Shown here in pieces: positions 24,922 through 35,121 of a DNA stretch of 64,000 bases. The position numbers were made by a program, and so were the translations under genes. The stretch spans positions 9,025,327-9,089,326 of the forward strand of contig CM041297.1 in the NCBI GenBank assembly GCA_023052935.1, given 5' to 3'. This DNA comes from Piezodorus guildinii (taxonomy: Eukaryota; Arthropoda; Insecta; Hemiptera; Pentatomidae). The notes beneath the pieces are model-generated. The model saw only the letters and a list, made by a program, of their open reading frames with translations, searched no databases and was not told the origin of the DNA. Positions within the stretch are counted from its first letter, which is position 1; the number at the start of each line of letters is the position of its first letter.

Positions 24922-24925
<4 letters not shown>
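24346..24925. other. Spacer, nothing firmly recognised
   Basis: The block 24,400-24,720 looks more complex than its flanks and may be an old retroelement 3' end, but no motif supports an assignment. Confidence 0.3.

Positions 24926-24927
<2 letters not shown>

Positions 24928-24981
<54 letters not shown>
24928..24981. repeat. (TA)n microsatellite
   Basis: Uninterrupted TA tract of about 50 bp. Confidence 0.95.
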
Positions 24982-24985
<4 letters not shown>

Positions 24986-26230
24986 TAGTGGTTCCGTCCC
25001 TGATACTTCATTTGAATTAATCATTTGTGTTTTGAAAAACTCTGGCAGATTTAGAATTAATCTCTTTAAGAGTTTTAGTTCATCGTAACGATGTTAGTTC
25101 ATAGATTTATAAAAACTTAGTTACAATTTGATACACAATACTGTCTATAAAATCTTGGGAAGTGAGTGAAAGTATATAACTTGTACAATACTGTACGGCA
25201 GTGGTAACATTGAACTATGAATGTTAGTATTTAACATTGATAAATATGTATTGATTTTATTTATTTATATTTTGATCGTTGTTAAAAAGTTTTAAAATGT
25301 TTGTTAAATTTTAATTTTTTCATACTTTTGATTATCCTTCGATCTTGGATGATAGAGCTTTAGATTTCATTTATATTGTTTTCATTTCATGATATTTAAA
25401 ATTGTATGCAAATTAACAGACAATTATTATTATTAATAAATATTGCTCGTTTGTTTTTAACTATAACTAATAAAAGTAACTCTTTTTCTGGCCCTTTCTT
25501 ACGTTTTCCAATATACCTTAAAAAGGCTGAGATGCCCCTTTCCGTCACAAAAGACAAGCCATAAAAGTGCAAGGACATCGATATTTATCGCCCTGTCATT
25601 TACAATTGTCACATGATAGTTGTTACCTCTGTAGCTTGGGCCCAGGCCTAGTAACCCTTCTAAGAACCACCTCAGGAGCTCACCCACCTCTTTCTTACCT
25701 AGTACCTATCCAAAGGACATTCTCACTCAATCAATCTCTCTTAGTGAATTTCAAGGTAGACATCACATATGTTAAATTGGAAGAAGAATAAAGTTTATTT
25801 TAAGTATTTTACTATTGTGAGTTCGTTAGTTTGCATACTCTAGAAAAACTAAGGTAAAAAGCATGACTCTCACCTACATCTCATGTTAAAATCCATTTAA
25901 GAACTTTTATTTATAGTTAAACAAAATTTAAACAACAACATTGAGTTTCAATGGAAACATTAATTTTAATTAAATAATATAACAATAAAAATTATTATAT
26001 ATAACACACACACACACACACACGTAGTTTTATTCATTTTTCATGACCCTCCGTCATCTTATTCATCATCTTTGTGTTCAGGATTAAACTTTTTCTATAA
26101 CGTTATACATAAACGTTATAATATATATCTTTATCACCATTCTTATGTTTAAAAATGACCTAAAATAGGTTTTTTTTATTCTCAAAGCTTAATTTTTTCA
26201 AAGACGCATAGTATTTGCCTTTGCTTCACC
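24982..26230. other. Spacer with a weak family D-like stretch
   Basis: No gene recognised. A (CA)n run lies at about 26,002-26,023. The 25,930-26,200 part weakly resembles the middle of family D. Confidence 0.35.
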
Positions 26231-27099
26231 TGATTGGACATCTGTTTGTTTGTTTGTTTGTTTAGGTTTTAAGGCGTAAAACCCTAAAGTCATCAACGCC
26301 TAGACACTATATGCACATTCAACCTTTATAAGAAAGAACTATTAGGTAATGTGTGATTGAGAGAAAGAAAGAAAAAAATAATAATAAAAAAATAAATAAA
26401 TAAATAATAAATAAATAAAATAAAGAAAGAAAAAAATATTTTTATGTAAACAATAGTTTAAAAAGCTAATACTAGTAATGCTAACTGACTAGGAATGGTC
26501 TTTATAATTTCGGTAATAATGACTGCTCCTTAAGAAAATCAAAAACTAATTTAATGGTTTTCTCTCTATCACCCAGCACCGCTGAAATATTCAGCCCTAG
26601 TCCAATTTTATTCAGGTGTGATGAATAATAAGGGCATTCCTGAAAAATATTCCGAATGGTAAGGGTTCCATCACAGTGGCATCATCATCGGGGCACCGGC
26701 TGCCCAGCAAAAAGATAAGAGTGCGTCAGCCGCGAGTGTCCTATCCTTAGCTGGGTCAACGCGACCTCCTCCCTCCGGCTGCTACGGCTAGATGTGGACC
26801 AGGGTTTCACCGTTTGTTTTATATGCTTCAGTTTGCTTACCTGGCTATCGTCCCACATTTTCTGCCATCGGTCATCTTCTTGCTTTCTGAGCGGTTCACT
26901 GAGTTCAGACGGTGTCAAAATGGCTGTTCCTCTCCCTGGCAGTGTGAGCGCCTGCTTCGCTGCCCGGTCCGCAATCTCGTTACCGGTAATTCCCACGTGG
27001 CTCGGCACCCACACGAAGCTTACCGACTTGCCCAGGTTTCGCAACGCAGCTATATGAGAGTGAAAATTGATTGGACATAAAATGATTGGACATCTGTTT
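26231..27099 (-). mobile_element. I-type non-LTR retrotransposon, 5'-truncated, with 17-bp target-site duplication
   Basis: The insertion proper is 26,248-27,082. It is flanked by a perfect 17-bp duplication, TGATTGGACATCTGTTT, at 26,231-26,247 and 27,083-27,099. The element is in minus orientation: its 3' tail is a CAAA-type repeat, seen as (GTTT)n at 26,248-26,263, preceded by a long A/T-rich 3' UTR (26,264-26,640) and the end of a polymerase with an RNase H domain. It was made by target-primed reverse transcription that stopped early. Confidence 0.9.
26640..27060 (-). pseudogene. RNase H domain and C-terminus of an I-clade ORF2
   Basis: The minus strand reads FVWVPSHVGITGNEIADRAAKQA, the H/D-containing end of the RNase H domain found in I-clade LINE polymerases; this domain removes RNA from the cDNA hybrid. 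Downstream come LTQLRIGHSRLTHSYLF and a cysteine/histidine stretch after QPVP that is out of frame (a break near 26,690). Only the last quarter of ORF2 is present, so it is non-functional. Confidence 0.85.
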
Positions 27100-27178
27100 T
27101 GCTACTTTATTTCCTCACAAATCAATTGAAATAAGTAAGTAGTTGTTGTATCATCGTAACATTGTTGTATCAATGTTT

Positions 27179-27188
27179 TATCTGTAGT

Positions 27189-27220
<32 letters not shown>

Positions 27221-28383
27221 TTCGTATATATTACAATTTGTCATAATAGACAATAATAATAGTGCTACAGGATCTCATTCATACAATATTTACAATATAA
27301 ACAAAAGGAAAGTCAAATTACATAAAATAAAATCAAAATAAATAAACGTATACAATAACAAAATTTATAGACAAAATAAATACAAATAAATGAAGTTAAC
27401 AAATAAATAAACAAAACATGTCACATTCATACCTATGTACAATATTTACAATCAGCTCGGGAACCCCAGACGGGGCTTGTCCCCCCACTTGTGGAAGGAC
27501 AAGCAGAGTCAAAAGGATCCCAGCGCCTCCCTCTCAGCCGCATCACTGGTGAGAGCCAGCGGAAGCTAAGTGAGGGCGCCACAGCCACAATCACACCGCA
27601 CATAAGAGGAGAATCTGACCAGTGTCAGAACTCCAGAATAGATGTTTACAATATGTCTCGGGGCCACTGCCGTTTCAACCTTCTAGGAGGGTTGTATGGA
27701 TGAGTGGAGCTGGATAGGGATTGTGCTAGAGGATTAGGATGATGAATGAGGTTCTGGTGGAATTTGGAAAATTTAGATGGAATCAGGTCTGAAATAAATG
27801 GAACATTAAGGTCGTGGTGTAAGGTATAGTTGGAGACATAATAAGGAGCATTTACTATTGTTCGGAGGACTTTGGATTGAAAGGATTGAATGCGTTTGAT
27901 GTTAGAACGTTTAGCTGTCCCCCATAGTTCAAGTCCGTAGGTCCACATTGGTTTCAGTATTGTCTTGTAAAGTAATAACTTGTTGTCAACTGTAAGCTTA
28001 GATTTTCTGTTTAGTAGTCTGTATAACTGTCCGAATCGTCTGTTGAGTTCTTTTCGTTTAAGTCTTGTATGTGGGTTCCAGGTCAATCTTTTGTCTAGTA
28101 GTAAGCCAAGATACCGGACTGTGTCTGAGGAAGGAAGCGGTATGGAATTGAAATAAACCATTGGACAGGATTTGCGTCGAAGGGTGAAGGTGACGTGGGT
28201 GCATTTGCTTTCATTAACCTTAATACGCCAAGCATTACACCAGTCCTCGATAAGACAAAGGTGTCTTTGCAGGATTAAGGATGCTATTTCAGGATCGGAA
28301 TTGGATGATAGGATGGCGGTGTCATCTGCAAATGTTGCCAGAAAGGTGTCAGGATGAATAGGAATATCATATCTGTAGTAAAT
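27179..28383 (-). mobile_element. Jockey-like group B element, 5'-truncated, with 14-bp target-site duplication
   Basis: The insertion is 27,193-28,369 on the minus strand. It is flanked by TATCTGTAGTAAAT at 27,179-27,192 and 28,370-28,383. It begins (in sense) inside the RT domain and ends in a poly-A tail (T run at 27,193-27,219). The 3' UTR (27,220-27,645) includes the GACCCCAGACxGGG-like block shared with 39,220-39,250 and 61,440-61,455. It is the best preserved group B copy and a good reference for the others. Confidence 0.92.
27646..28369 (-). CDS. Jockey group B reverse transcriptase, C-terminal half (partial)
   Basis: Open on the minus strand from the truncation point at about 28,369 to the stop at 27,646, some 240 codons. 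It starts with DIPIHPDTFLATFADDTAIL, which holds the FADD catalytic motif of the RT palm. It continues through IEDWCNAWRIKVNESKC, VRYLGLLLDKRLTWNPH, LLLYKTILKPMWTYGLELWG, QSFQSKVLRTIVNAPYYVSN and ends RRLKRQWPRDIL. Intact reading over this length suggests a fairly recent insertion. The fingers and the endonuclease are missing, so it cannot act by itself. Confidence 0.88.
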
Positions 28384-28451
28384 AGTATTAAATTTCTTTT
28401 CTTATTACTGATTTTATTTTATGTCCTAGTTATATTATATTTTATTATGTC

Positions 28452-29773
28452 CGCTTCTAGATAGTGACATTTCTTTAGAAGAATTACAACATTGCGTGCG
28501 CCTGTCAAAAAATAAAAAATCTCCAGGATTAGACCTTATTATCTATAAGGCATTTAAAAACCGTACGCATGAGTGGGAACATTACCTTCTAAATTTATTT
28601 AACCTTATAATCCTCCACGAAAAACCACTTCTGTCTTGGTCGAAATAAAAACTTCACTTGTTATTCAAAAAAGGTGACAAGAAAGATACAGATAACAACC
28701 GTGGAATATCTTTAATAAATACTATGGCAAAATTATTCACTAATATTCTTGCAAAAAGACTTATGTTATGGGCAGATTCTGAAAATATTATCCCTGAGGA
28801 ACAGGCAGGATTTAGAAGCAAAAGAGGCTGCATTGATCATATTTTTACCCTTAATGCACTGATAGGAATAAACCTCAGGAAAAAAGGAAATTACCTATAT
28901 GCGGTTTTTATAGATCTGAAGAATGCTTTTGATTCCATAAACCACAACCTGCTGTGGGAAAAACTTTTTACACTTGGAGTTAGCGGTAAAATAATTAGGA
29001 TCATGAAAAACTTATACGACAATGCTACTACCCAAATTTCAATGAATGGTCAACTAAGCGACGAAATAGACGTAACTCTTGGATTGCTACAAGGTGAAAG
29101 CCTCAGCCCAGCACTCTTCATTCTCTTCTTGTCGGATATTATTCAGTTCTTTCAGGATAACGGAGCCACAGGAGTTAGCATTGACCATAATCATGAGACA
29201 ATAATGTTATTACTGGCAGACGATATTATACTTTTAAATAATAACTGGCATAGTGCGCAAAGAAATTTAAAAATCCTGCAGAAATACTGCTCAAACAACT
29301 CTCTAACCTTAAACGTAGAAAAGTCAAAAGTCTTGGTATTCCATAAATCACCCAAGTTAAAAAAACTCAAACCCCTTTATTGGCACAATACAAAGTTAGA
29401 ATATATAAAAACCTACACATATTTAAGAGTTCCGTTTGCATCGACAGGTAAATCAAAAAAGGCATCTGTACACTTCTTACAAAAATCATCTATTGCTACC
29501 GCTAAAGTCTTAGAAATCCTGAGAAGAGGAAAGAGTGACTCTTGGGAAACAAAGATGGCGTTGTACGATTCAATGATCTCTTCAGTTCTCCTGTACGGAT
29601 CAGAAGTTTGGAGCCTGAGATATTTAGATGCTTTAGAAATTTCTCAAATGAAATTTATTAAATACCTATATGGATGGCCCAAAAACACCCCAAACTATAT
29701 AGTGAGGCTTGAGACAGGTAGAAGTCCTCTAATCTCAAAAGTTATGAAAAAAGTAATCAACCATTGGTCTTAA
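28452..29773 (+). pseudogene. Reverse transcriptase domain of the 28.4-kb non-LTR element
   Basis: Open from the truncation point except for one TAA at about 28,646. The first part reads LSKNKKSPGLDLI (the KSPGxD motif of RT region 0/1). Then LLFKKGDKKDTDNNRGISL, EEQAGFRSKRGCIDHIF, AVFIDLKNAFDSINH (first catalytic Asp), GLLQGESLSPALF and LLADDIILL (catalytic ADD with L in place of Y/F), then LTLNVEKSKVLVF. The C-terminal part has LYGSEVWSLRYLDALE. A stop at 29,771-29,773 precedes the next open segment. The endonuclease domain is missing. It is dead through truncation and stops, although RT motifs 3-7 are well kept. Confidence 0.88.
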
Positions 29774-29782
29774 CTGTCATCG

Positions 29783-30427
29783 ATGCCTGAAGAGAGACTC
29801 CCGAAACAGTGTTTCAACAGACTAAGAATGCTAGATGCAGAAAAGCCTGATATAGATTACAACTGGGTTTCACAGGTCAATATGATAGCCCACAACTATG
29901 GATGTAGAGAAAAATTCAATGCGCCTCTGGAAAACGATATTTTGAATCACAAAGCCGATATTATCAAAACAATCATAAGCAATAACTATTCAACTGACAT
30001 TAATAGAACAATGAACTCAAATAGTAACCCGATATACCGATTACTCAGCAGTTCCAACCTACATAAACCAGAAGAGTACTTAACATATAGGCTAAATTTT
30101 AAGAAAATAAGATGTATCAGCCGACTAAGGGTAGGAAACCCAGAGATCATCAAACTCCACCATGGAAACAAAGCAATTATTATTAAGGCAAATGAACTTT
30201 GTATATTTTGCAATGATTATTTCAACAATAGTTTGTACCATATCCTCCTACATTGCCCAACCTTTAAAGACAATAGACAATATATCATAAAACCATCTGA
30301 ATCCGTATCCTGTGACCTACAAAAAATTGAAAATATCTTGAACATTCATAGTGAAGCCAGACTGAACAGTCTTTATAGTTATATCTTAAACATATGTAAT
30401 AAATATGATTCTATTAGTTCCATATAA
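29783..30427 (+). pseudogene. C-terminal zinc-knuckle domain of the same element
   Basis: 214 codons in a new frame directly after the RT segment. It ends with CIFCNDYFNNSLYHILLHCPTF, a C-x2-C...H-x4-C knuckle that is common at the end of LINE ORF2 proteins and is thought to bind nucleic acid. The frame change at about 29,770-29,783 separates it from the RT. The stop at 30,425 is followed by about 300 bp of 3' UTR. Confidence 0.8.
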
Positions 30428-30763
30428 ACAATATTATGTAAATAGTTTTCGAAACCATTTAATCACTGTACTTTTACCACGCTTCCGTTTATTTTAGATG
30501 TCTCACTATTTTAAGTATAATATTGTGTAGTAATCAATATTATGTTTAAAACAAAAATTGTATTATCCATTTCGTTTTATTTTTGTTTACTATTTTGTCA
30601 AGGAGTACATGTTTTATCTTTTGTTTAATGTTTTGGGTAAAGGGCACTAGACTCAGGTTATATTTCTTTTGTAATTGTATTTTATGTTGTAAATTTGTAC
30701 AAGACTTTGTTTTTCACAAATAAAATATATTCTATTCTATTCTATTCTATATTTTATTATGTC

Positions 30764-31299
30764 TTAATTGATTATTGTTTTTTTTTTATCTGATGATACT
30801 TTTAATAGGTTTTGCTTAATACTATTCTTACTTAATACTTAATACATATTGTGATATATTATCATTGCTTTGACTTCTGTTTAAACAAAAATATACTTTT
30901 TAATCAATCAATCAAGTTAAATGAAATTATAACTAATTAAATGTTTTATTTTTTCTTTTACAAAAATATCATTACAGTAACAGAAACTACTATTCCATAA
31001 AGTTATACAAAAAACGCACGCTTGTTATATACGCTTTTAATTTTGTATATCACGAGAGAATATATTTTATTTTTAATAAAGAATAACTGATAAATTTAAT
31101 AAAAATATCTTAAGGTTGCACAACAGGTTATTTGTTCGTCTACCACAATTTCACACACTTTTTATTTCCTTTTAGGTTTTAGCTGGGGAGATATAGTGTA
31201 TTTAGATTTTTAAGCACTACCTTATATGTATACCTTTTTAAGTAGGATTTTTTATGTTTTTTTATGAATTAACAATTTTAATATTGTGTGCGCGGATAG
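30764..31299. other. AT-rich spacer
   Basis: Nothing recognised between the two non-LTR elements. Confidence 0.4.
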
Positions 31300-31362
31300 T
31301 GGGCGGATACATTTAAAGATCTGCTTAAGGCTCCTTTCAATTCTGAAAATTTTGATAAAAAC

Positions 31363-31923
31363 ATGAGGGACTTTCATTGTTTTCTAAGAGAAGCTAATAA
31401 AACTCTCCCAGGTCCAAAACATCCAGCAGTACGTTTTTACCAAATGCGTAAAACGAAAAAGCTTGCGATAGGATGGAAGGGTGAACGAAAGGCTAGCAAT
31501 CCTCAAAGATCCAACAAGGCCGCAAGGGAAAGGAGGCGCGAACAATAGGAACACGACCTGGCCCAATACAAATACTACAACTGCAGGAAGAAAGTGGTTC
31601 AGAGTGTAAAGAATGAAAATCGCCCAAAGCAGTGTCCCATCGCCATTGAGAAGGTTGAGGATCATTTCAAATCACTTTTTGAGGTAAAGAATGATAACGA
31701 AAAAGAAGACTACCCTTCATCACCAGGTATTCCTAACGTGCAATCAATTAATTTGAAAACAGTACAAAGGGTAATAAAAAATGTATCTTTGGACACATCA
31801 GCCGGTCCAGATGGAGTTCTTATAAGAACAATAAAGAAAATAGGAATCGCACATATAATGAAGACAATAGTAAAAATAATCCTGAAATTCGGACACGTCC
31901 CCGAAATTCTCCGCGAAAATTAA
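31363..31923 (+). pseudogene. R2-type ORF, N-terminal linker and RT fingers
   Basis: The frame is open from 31,363 with a TAG at 31,546 and continues to a TAA at 31,921. The late part reads LDTSAGPDGVLIRTIKKIG, the SAGPDG motif that starts the RT of R2-like elements. The N-terminal DNA-binding zinc fingers expected for R2 are not seen, so the 5' end is missing or decayed. Confidence 0.75.
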
Positions 31924-32734
31924 AACGAACAGTTTTAATTTATAAAGGAAAGGGAGATAGCAAGGATATATCCTCTTGGATACCGATTACAATTTATCCC
32001 ATTTTGAGGCGTATCGTTGAAAAAGTTCTTTACTTCGAGCTTCGAAAGCAAATTTCATTCCACCCAAGCCAGAGAGGTTTCATTATTGGCCAACCAGGGT
32101 GTCATGTCAATGCCAGAATAATTAATGCTATTCTCAGGGATGCAAAAAATAAACAAGAAGATGCGGCAGTCGCATTCATAAATGTGACTGGAGCATTTGA
32201 TAACATCGGACACGGCCATATCTTGAAATCTATGGAGTCGAGAGGAGTTTCGAACGACTTAAGAAAAGCGATTGAGGGCCTATTGTGTAAAAACACGATA
32301 AAGATCAATCTTGGAATCAATAAAACAAACGGTATCCATGTTTTGAGGGGAGTACCTCAGGGTGGGCTACTTTCGCCAGCGCTTTTTAATCTAAGTATAG
32401 ATTCTCTGGTGATCCAAAGGTAGCTAATGAGTATGGATACAAATTACTTCCAAACCACGACTCTGTTTTACTCACAGGCTTTGCGGATGATCAAGCTGTG
32501 ACCTGTCACAATGTGGAATCTGGAGAGAGAGCCATCAACTGCGTCCGTAGAATACTTGGAGAGCTAGGATTATCTGTTAATGCAAACAAAAGCACAGGTA
32601 TAATCTTGTGGAAAGTGAAAAGGGGAAAGTTGGTTGGGTCAAAGTTTTGTTTGGATACGGGAGAGGAAATCCATTCTATTCAAGATAAAGATTTCATCAA
32701 ATACCTGGGTTGTAGATTTTTGGGGGAATTATAA
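31924..32734 (+). pseudogene. R2-type RT palm, broken by frameshifts
   Basis: After a frame change the sequence reads IPKGKGD-like residues, LRRIVEKVLYFELRKQISF, RGFIIGQPGCHVNARIINAIL, AFINVTGAFDNIGH (the first catalytic Asp region, where the usual AFIDI has become AFINV), and RGVPQGGLLSPALFNLSID. A stop at 32,421 is followed by a second frame with FADDQAVTCHNVESGERA (catalytic FADD) and LSVNANKSTGI, ending at 32,734. The replacement of the first catalytic Asp by Asn adds to the evidence of decay. Confidence 0.8.
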
Positions 32735-32770
32735 TTTGATGAGGAATCCGTCGGTAAGCTGATTCGAGAT

Positions 32771-33706
32771 ATGGAAAAGCTTGTAAATTCTAATCTCCTA
32801 AAGCCTGACCAAAAAATAAACATTGTAAATAGATATGTTTTTCCTTCCGTGATATACCCGCTGCAGACTGCACCACTAACAAAACTGCGCCCATCTTTGT
32901 TAGAGGCAATCGACGTCATAATTCGAAGATGTATAAAGGCTATCATAGGATTGCCAGCCAACTCCTGCTCTTCTATGCTGTACTCAACGCGACGATACAG
33001 GGGTCTTGAGCTTCTGCGTTGTCAATGGGAAGCTCCTCTTCAGTATTGGGCGATTTCTCAAAGGTTGGCCGGAGTAACAGACGCCCTGTTTCAAAATATT
33101 TTCAACTTAACGGAGGAGATCCGCGAGTGCACCGAACTACTGCGGGTTGAGGGAAAATGCTATGGGACCCCTCTCACGGTAAAGAGAGTAGGACAGTTCT
33201 TTAGGGAAAAGTCTTTTGAGGAGTGGAGCCAGTGCAAATGGCAGGGTGTAGGCGTGGTCCATTTTAAAGCCAACCCGAGCATAAACAGGTTAATGTTCGA
33301 TCGAAAGATTTTAACAGGATCAGAGTGGACCAACGCACTCAAATTGAACATAAGCTACGCACCACTTCGTGGAGTCCCTGGATCGAGGTGCCAGGGTAAC
33401 GAGGCTGTTGGACCCCTCTGCCGCAGATGCGGTCGAGAGTTAGAAACCCCTTCACATGTGTTGGGAAAATGTCCACATAACATGCTTCTCGTTACCCGCC
33501 GGCACAACCGCATAAAGAAAGAAATAGCAGAACCTTTGGAAGTGAAAAAGAATAAATGTTTTCAGGAAGTTTTTTGCCTTGATACAGATGGGTCGACAAG
33601 ATTTGTGGATATCTTGGCATTTAGTGCCACAAAAAATGAAGCACTGATAGTGGACCCCACTATCAGATATGAAACAAATGACCAGGAACAAGGCAAGAGG
33701 ATTTAA
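32771..33706 (+). pseudogene. R2-type C-terminal domain with zinc knuckle and restriction-like endonuclease
   Basis: 311 open codons. The thumb region reads LLKPDQKINIVNRYVFPSVIYPLQ. The knuckle is CRRCGRELETPSHVLGKCPH (C-x2-C...H-x4-C). The endonuclease segment follows: RFVDILAFSATKNEALIVDPTIRYE, consistent with the PD-(D/E)xK core of R2-group elements, which nicks the target DNA. After the stop at 33,704, out-of-frame sequence to about 33,850 still encodes NIYTKCIPYLREKF and VVGLWFGSRGTIP, the usual end of this protein. Confidence 0.85.
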
Positions 33707-34244
33707 GAGGAGAAAGAGAACATTTATACAAAATGTATTCCATACCTGAGGGAAAAATTTCCTTGAGGAGTTCGGCGAAAGGGAATTTAAAGTCGTGGGA
33801 CTTTGGTTCGGAAGCAGGGGGACCATCCCAGTAGCCACTGGATTATTTTTAGAGAACTATGGACTCTAAAAAAATGAGATGCAAAACATGGCGGAGACCA
33901 TAATCTTGGACTCACTGGGAATCCTGCATCACCATATATATTGAGGCTGGTCTGGATTTTTATATCTCCATGATCGATTTCAAAATTACTAAAATATATG
34001 TATTTCCTATTTGGCAGAATCTCTCTCTATCTTTTTTCTTTAAGATTGTCTTCGGGATTGATGCGGTATACTGTATACTGTAGCAACTCAGCGAAGTTGA
34101 TCATCAGATCCAAATTGGAATTTCCTCCTACAAGCATGTGTATATTACAGCAAAAAATCACCCGAAATCTTAATTTACACTTTATTGATTTAACTTAAAT
34201 TTTTTGTTTTGGTTTAAGGTTTGTTTTCGTAAAGACTGAAGAGC

Positions 34245-34880
34245 GATGTTTATGAGTACCGGGAGCCAGCGGACTGGCCAGAGAATTTGGCTCTCTCTGT
34301 TACAAATGCGGCAGAGAGTCTACACCATCCCATGTGCTGGAAAAATGTCCCAACAATTCTCTCCTCATAACACCCCGGAACCGCAAGGCTAAGCAAGAGT
34401 TTGCAATTCTCCTGAAGAAAAATAGTTTATTTATTTTGATGAGGTCTACTGTGTTGACACGGGCGGTTCTGCAAGATCTGGGGATATTACAATATTCCGC
34501 TACAACATTCTCGAAGAAAGCGAAAACGTCATTAATATTATACTTAACCGTCCGATATAATACAAATGACCTCTACCTACCAGATGGAGTGGAAAAGGAA
34601 AAAAATGAAAATATACGAAAAATACATTCCTTTTCTGAAAGAAAAGTTCCTCGAAATAGAGTTTAGTGAGAGAGAGTTTTCCGTAAAAGGCTTGTGGTTT
34701 CGTTTTCGTGGAACGATCTCAAATGTAACTTAAGATTCAACTAAGTCACAAAGCCTCCTAGATGACTTAGATGTAAGCATTAGTGATTTGGCGATTTTGA
34801 CAGAAAATGTGATCCTGGACTCCTAGGGAACCATCAATCACCACATTTATCGTTTGCATTGTCCCAATCAATATATTTGT
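34245..34880 (+). pseudogene. R2-type element, second copy, 3' end only
   Basis: Starts inside the zinc knuckle (YKCGRESTPSHVLEKCPNNSLL), continues with a decayed endonuclease region (SLILYLTVRYNTND) and the end GLWFRFRGTIS, then a 3' UTR with the same GGACTCnnnGGGAA block as the first copy. It is 5'-truncated and frame-broken. It lies 285 bp after the first copy in the same orientation and is diverged from it, so the two are separate insertions of related elements. Confidence 0.8.
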
Positions 34881-34926
34881 GTATATGATGAATTGACAAT
34901 GGTTGACTGTGTGTATATATGAGAGA

Positions 34927-35121
34927 AGTTGGTTCAGGGTGCAGTCAATTTAACACACAATTAAGCGTAAACTTAATTTATTGGTGCCGAAGTTTCGGCC
35001 TAAATTATTGGCCTTCTTCAGGGCTATAAGAAAAACAAAAAAACAAAGATAACAACAAGCAGTGGATATTGTATAGTTGCAGTGATATTGTGTGTTAAAT
35101 TTACTGCACCCTCAACCAACT
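34927..35121. repeat. 195-bp inverted-repeat element containing a hammerhead-like core
   Basis: Terminal inverted repeats of 35 bp at 34,927-34,961 and 35,087-35,121 with only two mismatches (outer end AGTTGGTTCAGGGTGCAG). On the minus strand, 34,990-35,021 has the order CTGAAGA, a stem GGCC/GGCC, then GAAAC, the conserved core of a hammerhead ribozyme. The half around the core resembles 51,008-51,105. No coding sequence was seen. Confidence 0.75.
34990..35021 (-). ncRNA. Hammerhead-ribozyme-like motif 1
   Basis: Minus-strand core CUGAAGA (35,021-35,015), stem II arms GGCC (35,013-35,010) and GGCC (35,000-34,997), then GAAAC (34,996-34,992). This is the CUGANGA-stem-GAAA order of hammerheads. 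Minimal type I hammerheads are known in the terminal repeats of Penelope-like elements. Stem III would be very short here, and self-cleavage is an inference. Confidence 0.5.

Larger units (their letters stand above)
28436..30763 (+). mobile_element. Non-LTR retrotransposon, 5'-truncated, with 16-bp target-site duplication and pentamer tail
   Basis: The insertion is 28,452-30,747. It is flanked by TATATTTTATTATGTC at 28,436-28,451 and 30,748-30,763. The body encodes the reverse transcriptase and C-terminal domain described in the next two entries. It ends in a short TATTC-type repeat (about four units at 30,728-30,747) just after an AATAAA signal, instead of a poly-A. A tail of short tandem repeats is typical of CR1-like and some other LINE clades; the clade is left open. 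Confidence 0.9.
31300..33960 (+). mobile_element. R2-type non-LTR element with restriction-like endonuclease, degraded
   Basis: About 2.66 kb in plus orientation, one decayed ORF broken by stops and frameshifts, followed by a short 3' UTR (33,850-33,960) that is also recognisable in the fragment at 34,245-34,880. Elements of the R2 group carry an RT followed by a zinc knuckle and a PD-(D/E)xK endonuclease, and often use a specific target such as 28S rDNA. No rDNA sequence is seen here, so this family probably inserts elsewhere, or this copy is displaced. Confidence 0.85.

Noticed and set aside
26794..27080. Two plus-strand open frames of 87-88 codons
   Set aside because: Antisense to the RNase H domain, which shows clear family motifs on the minus strand.
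30728..30747. TATTC repeat as a telomere-like or satellite repeat
   Set aside because: It lies exactly at the 3' end of a LINE, inside its target-site duplications, so it is the element's tail.
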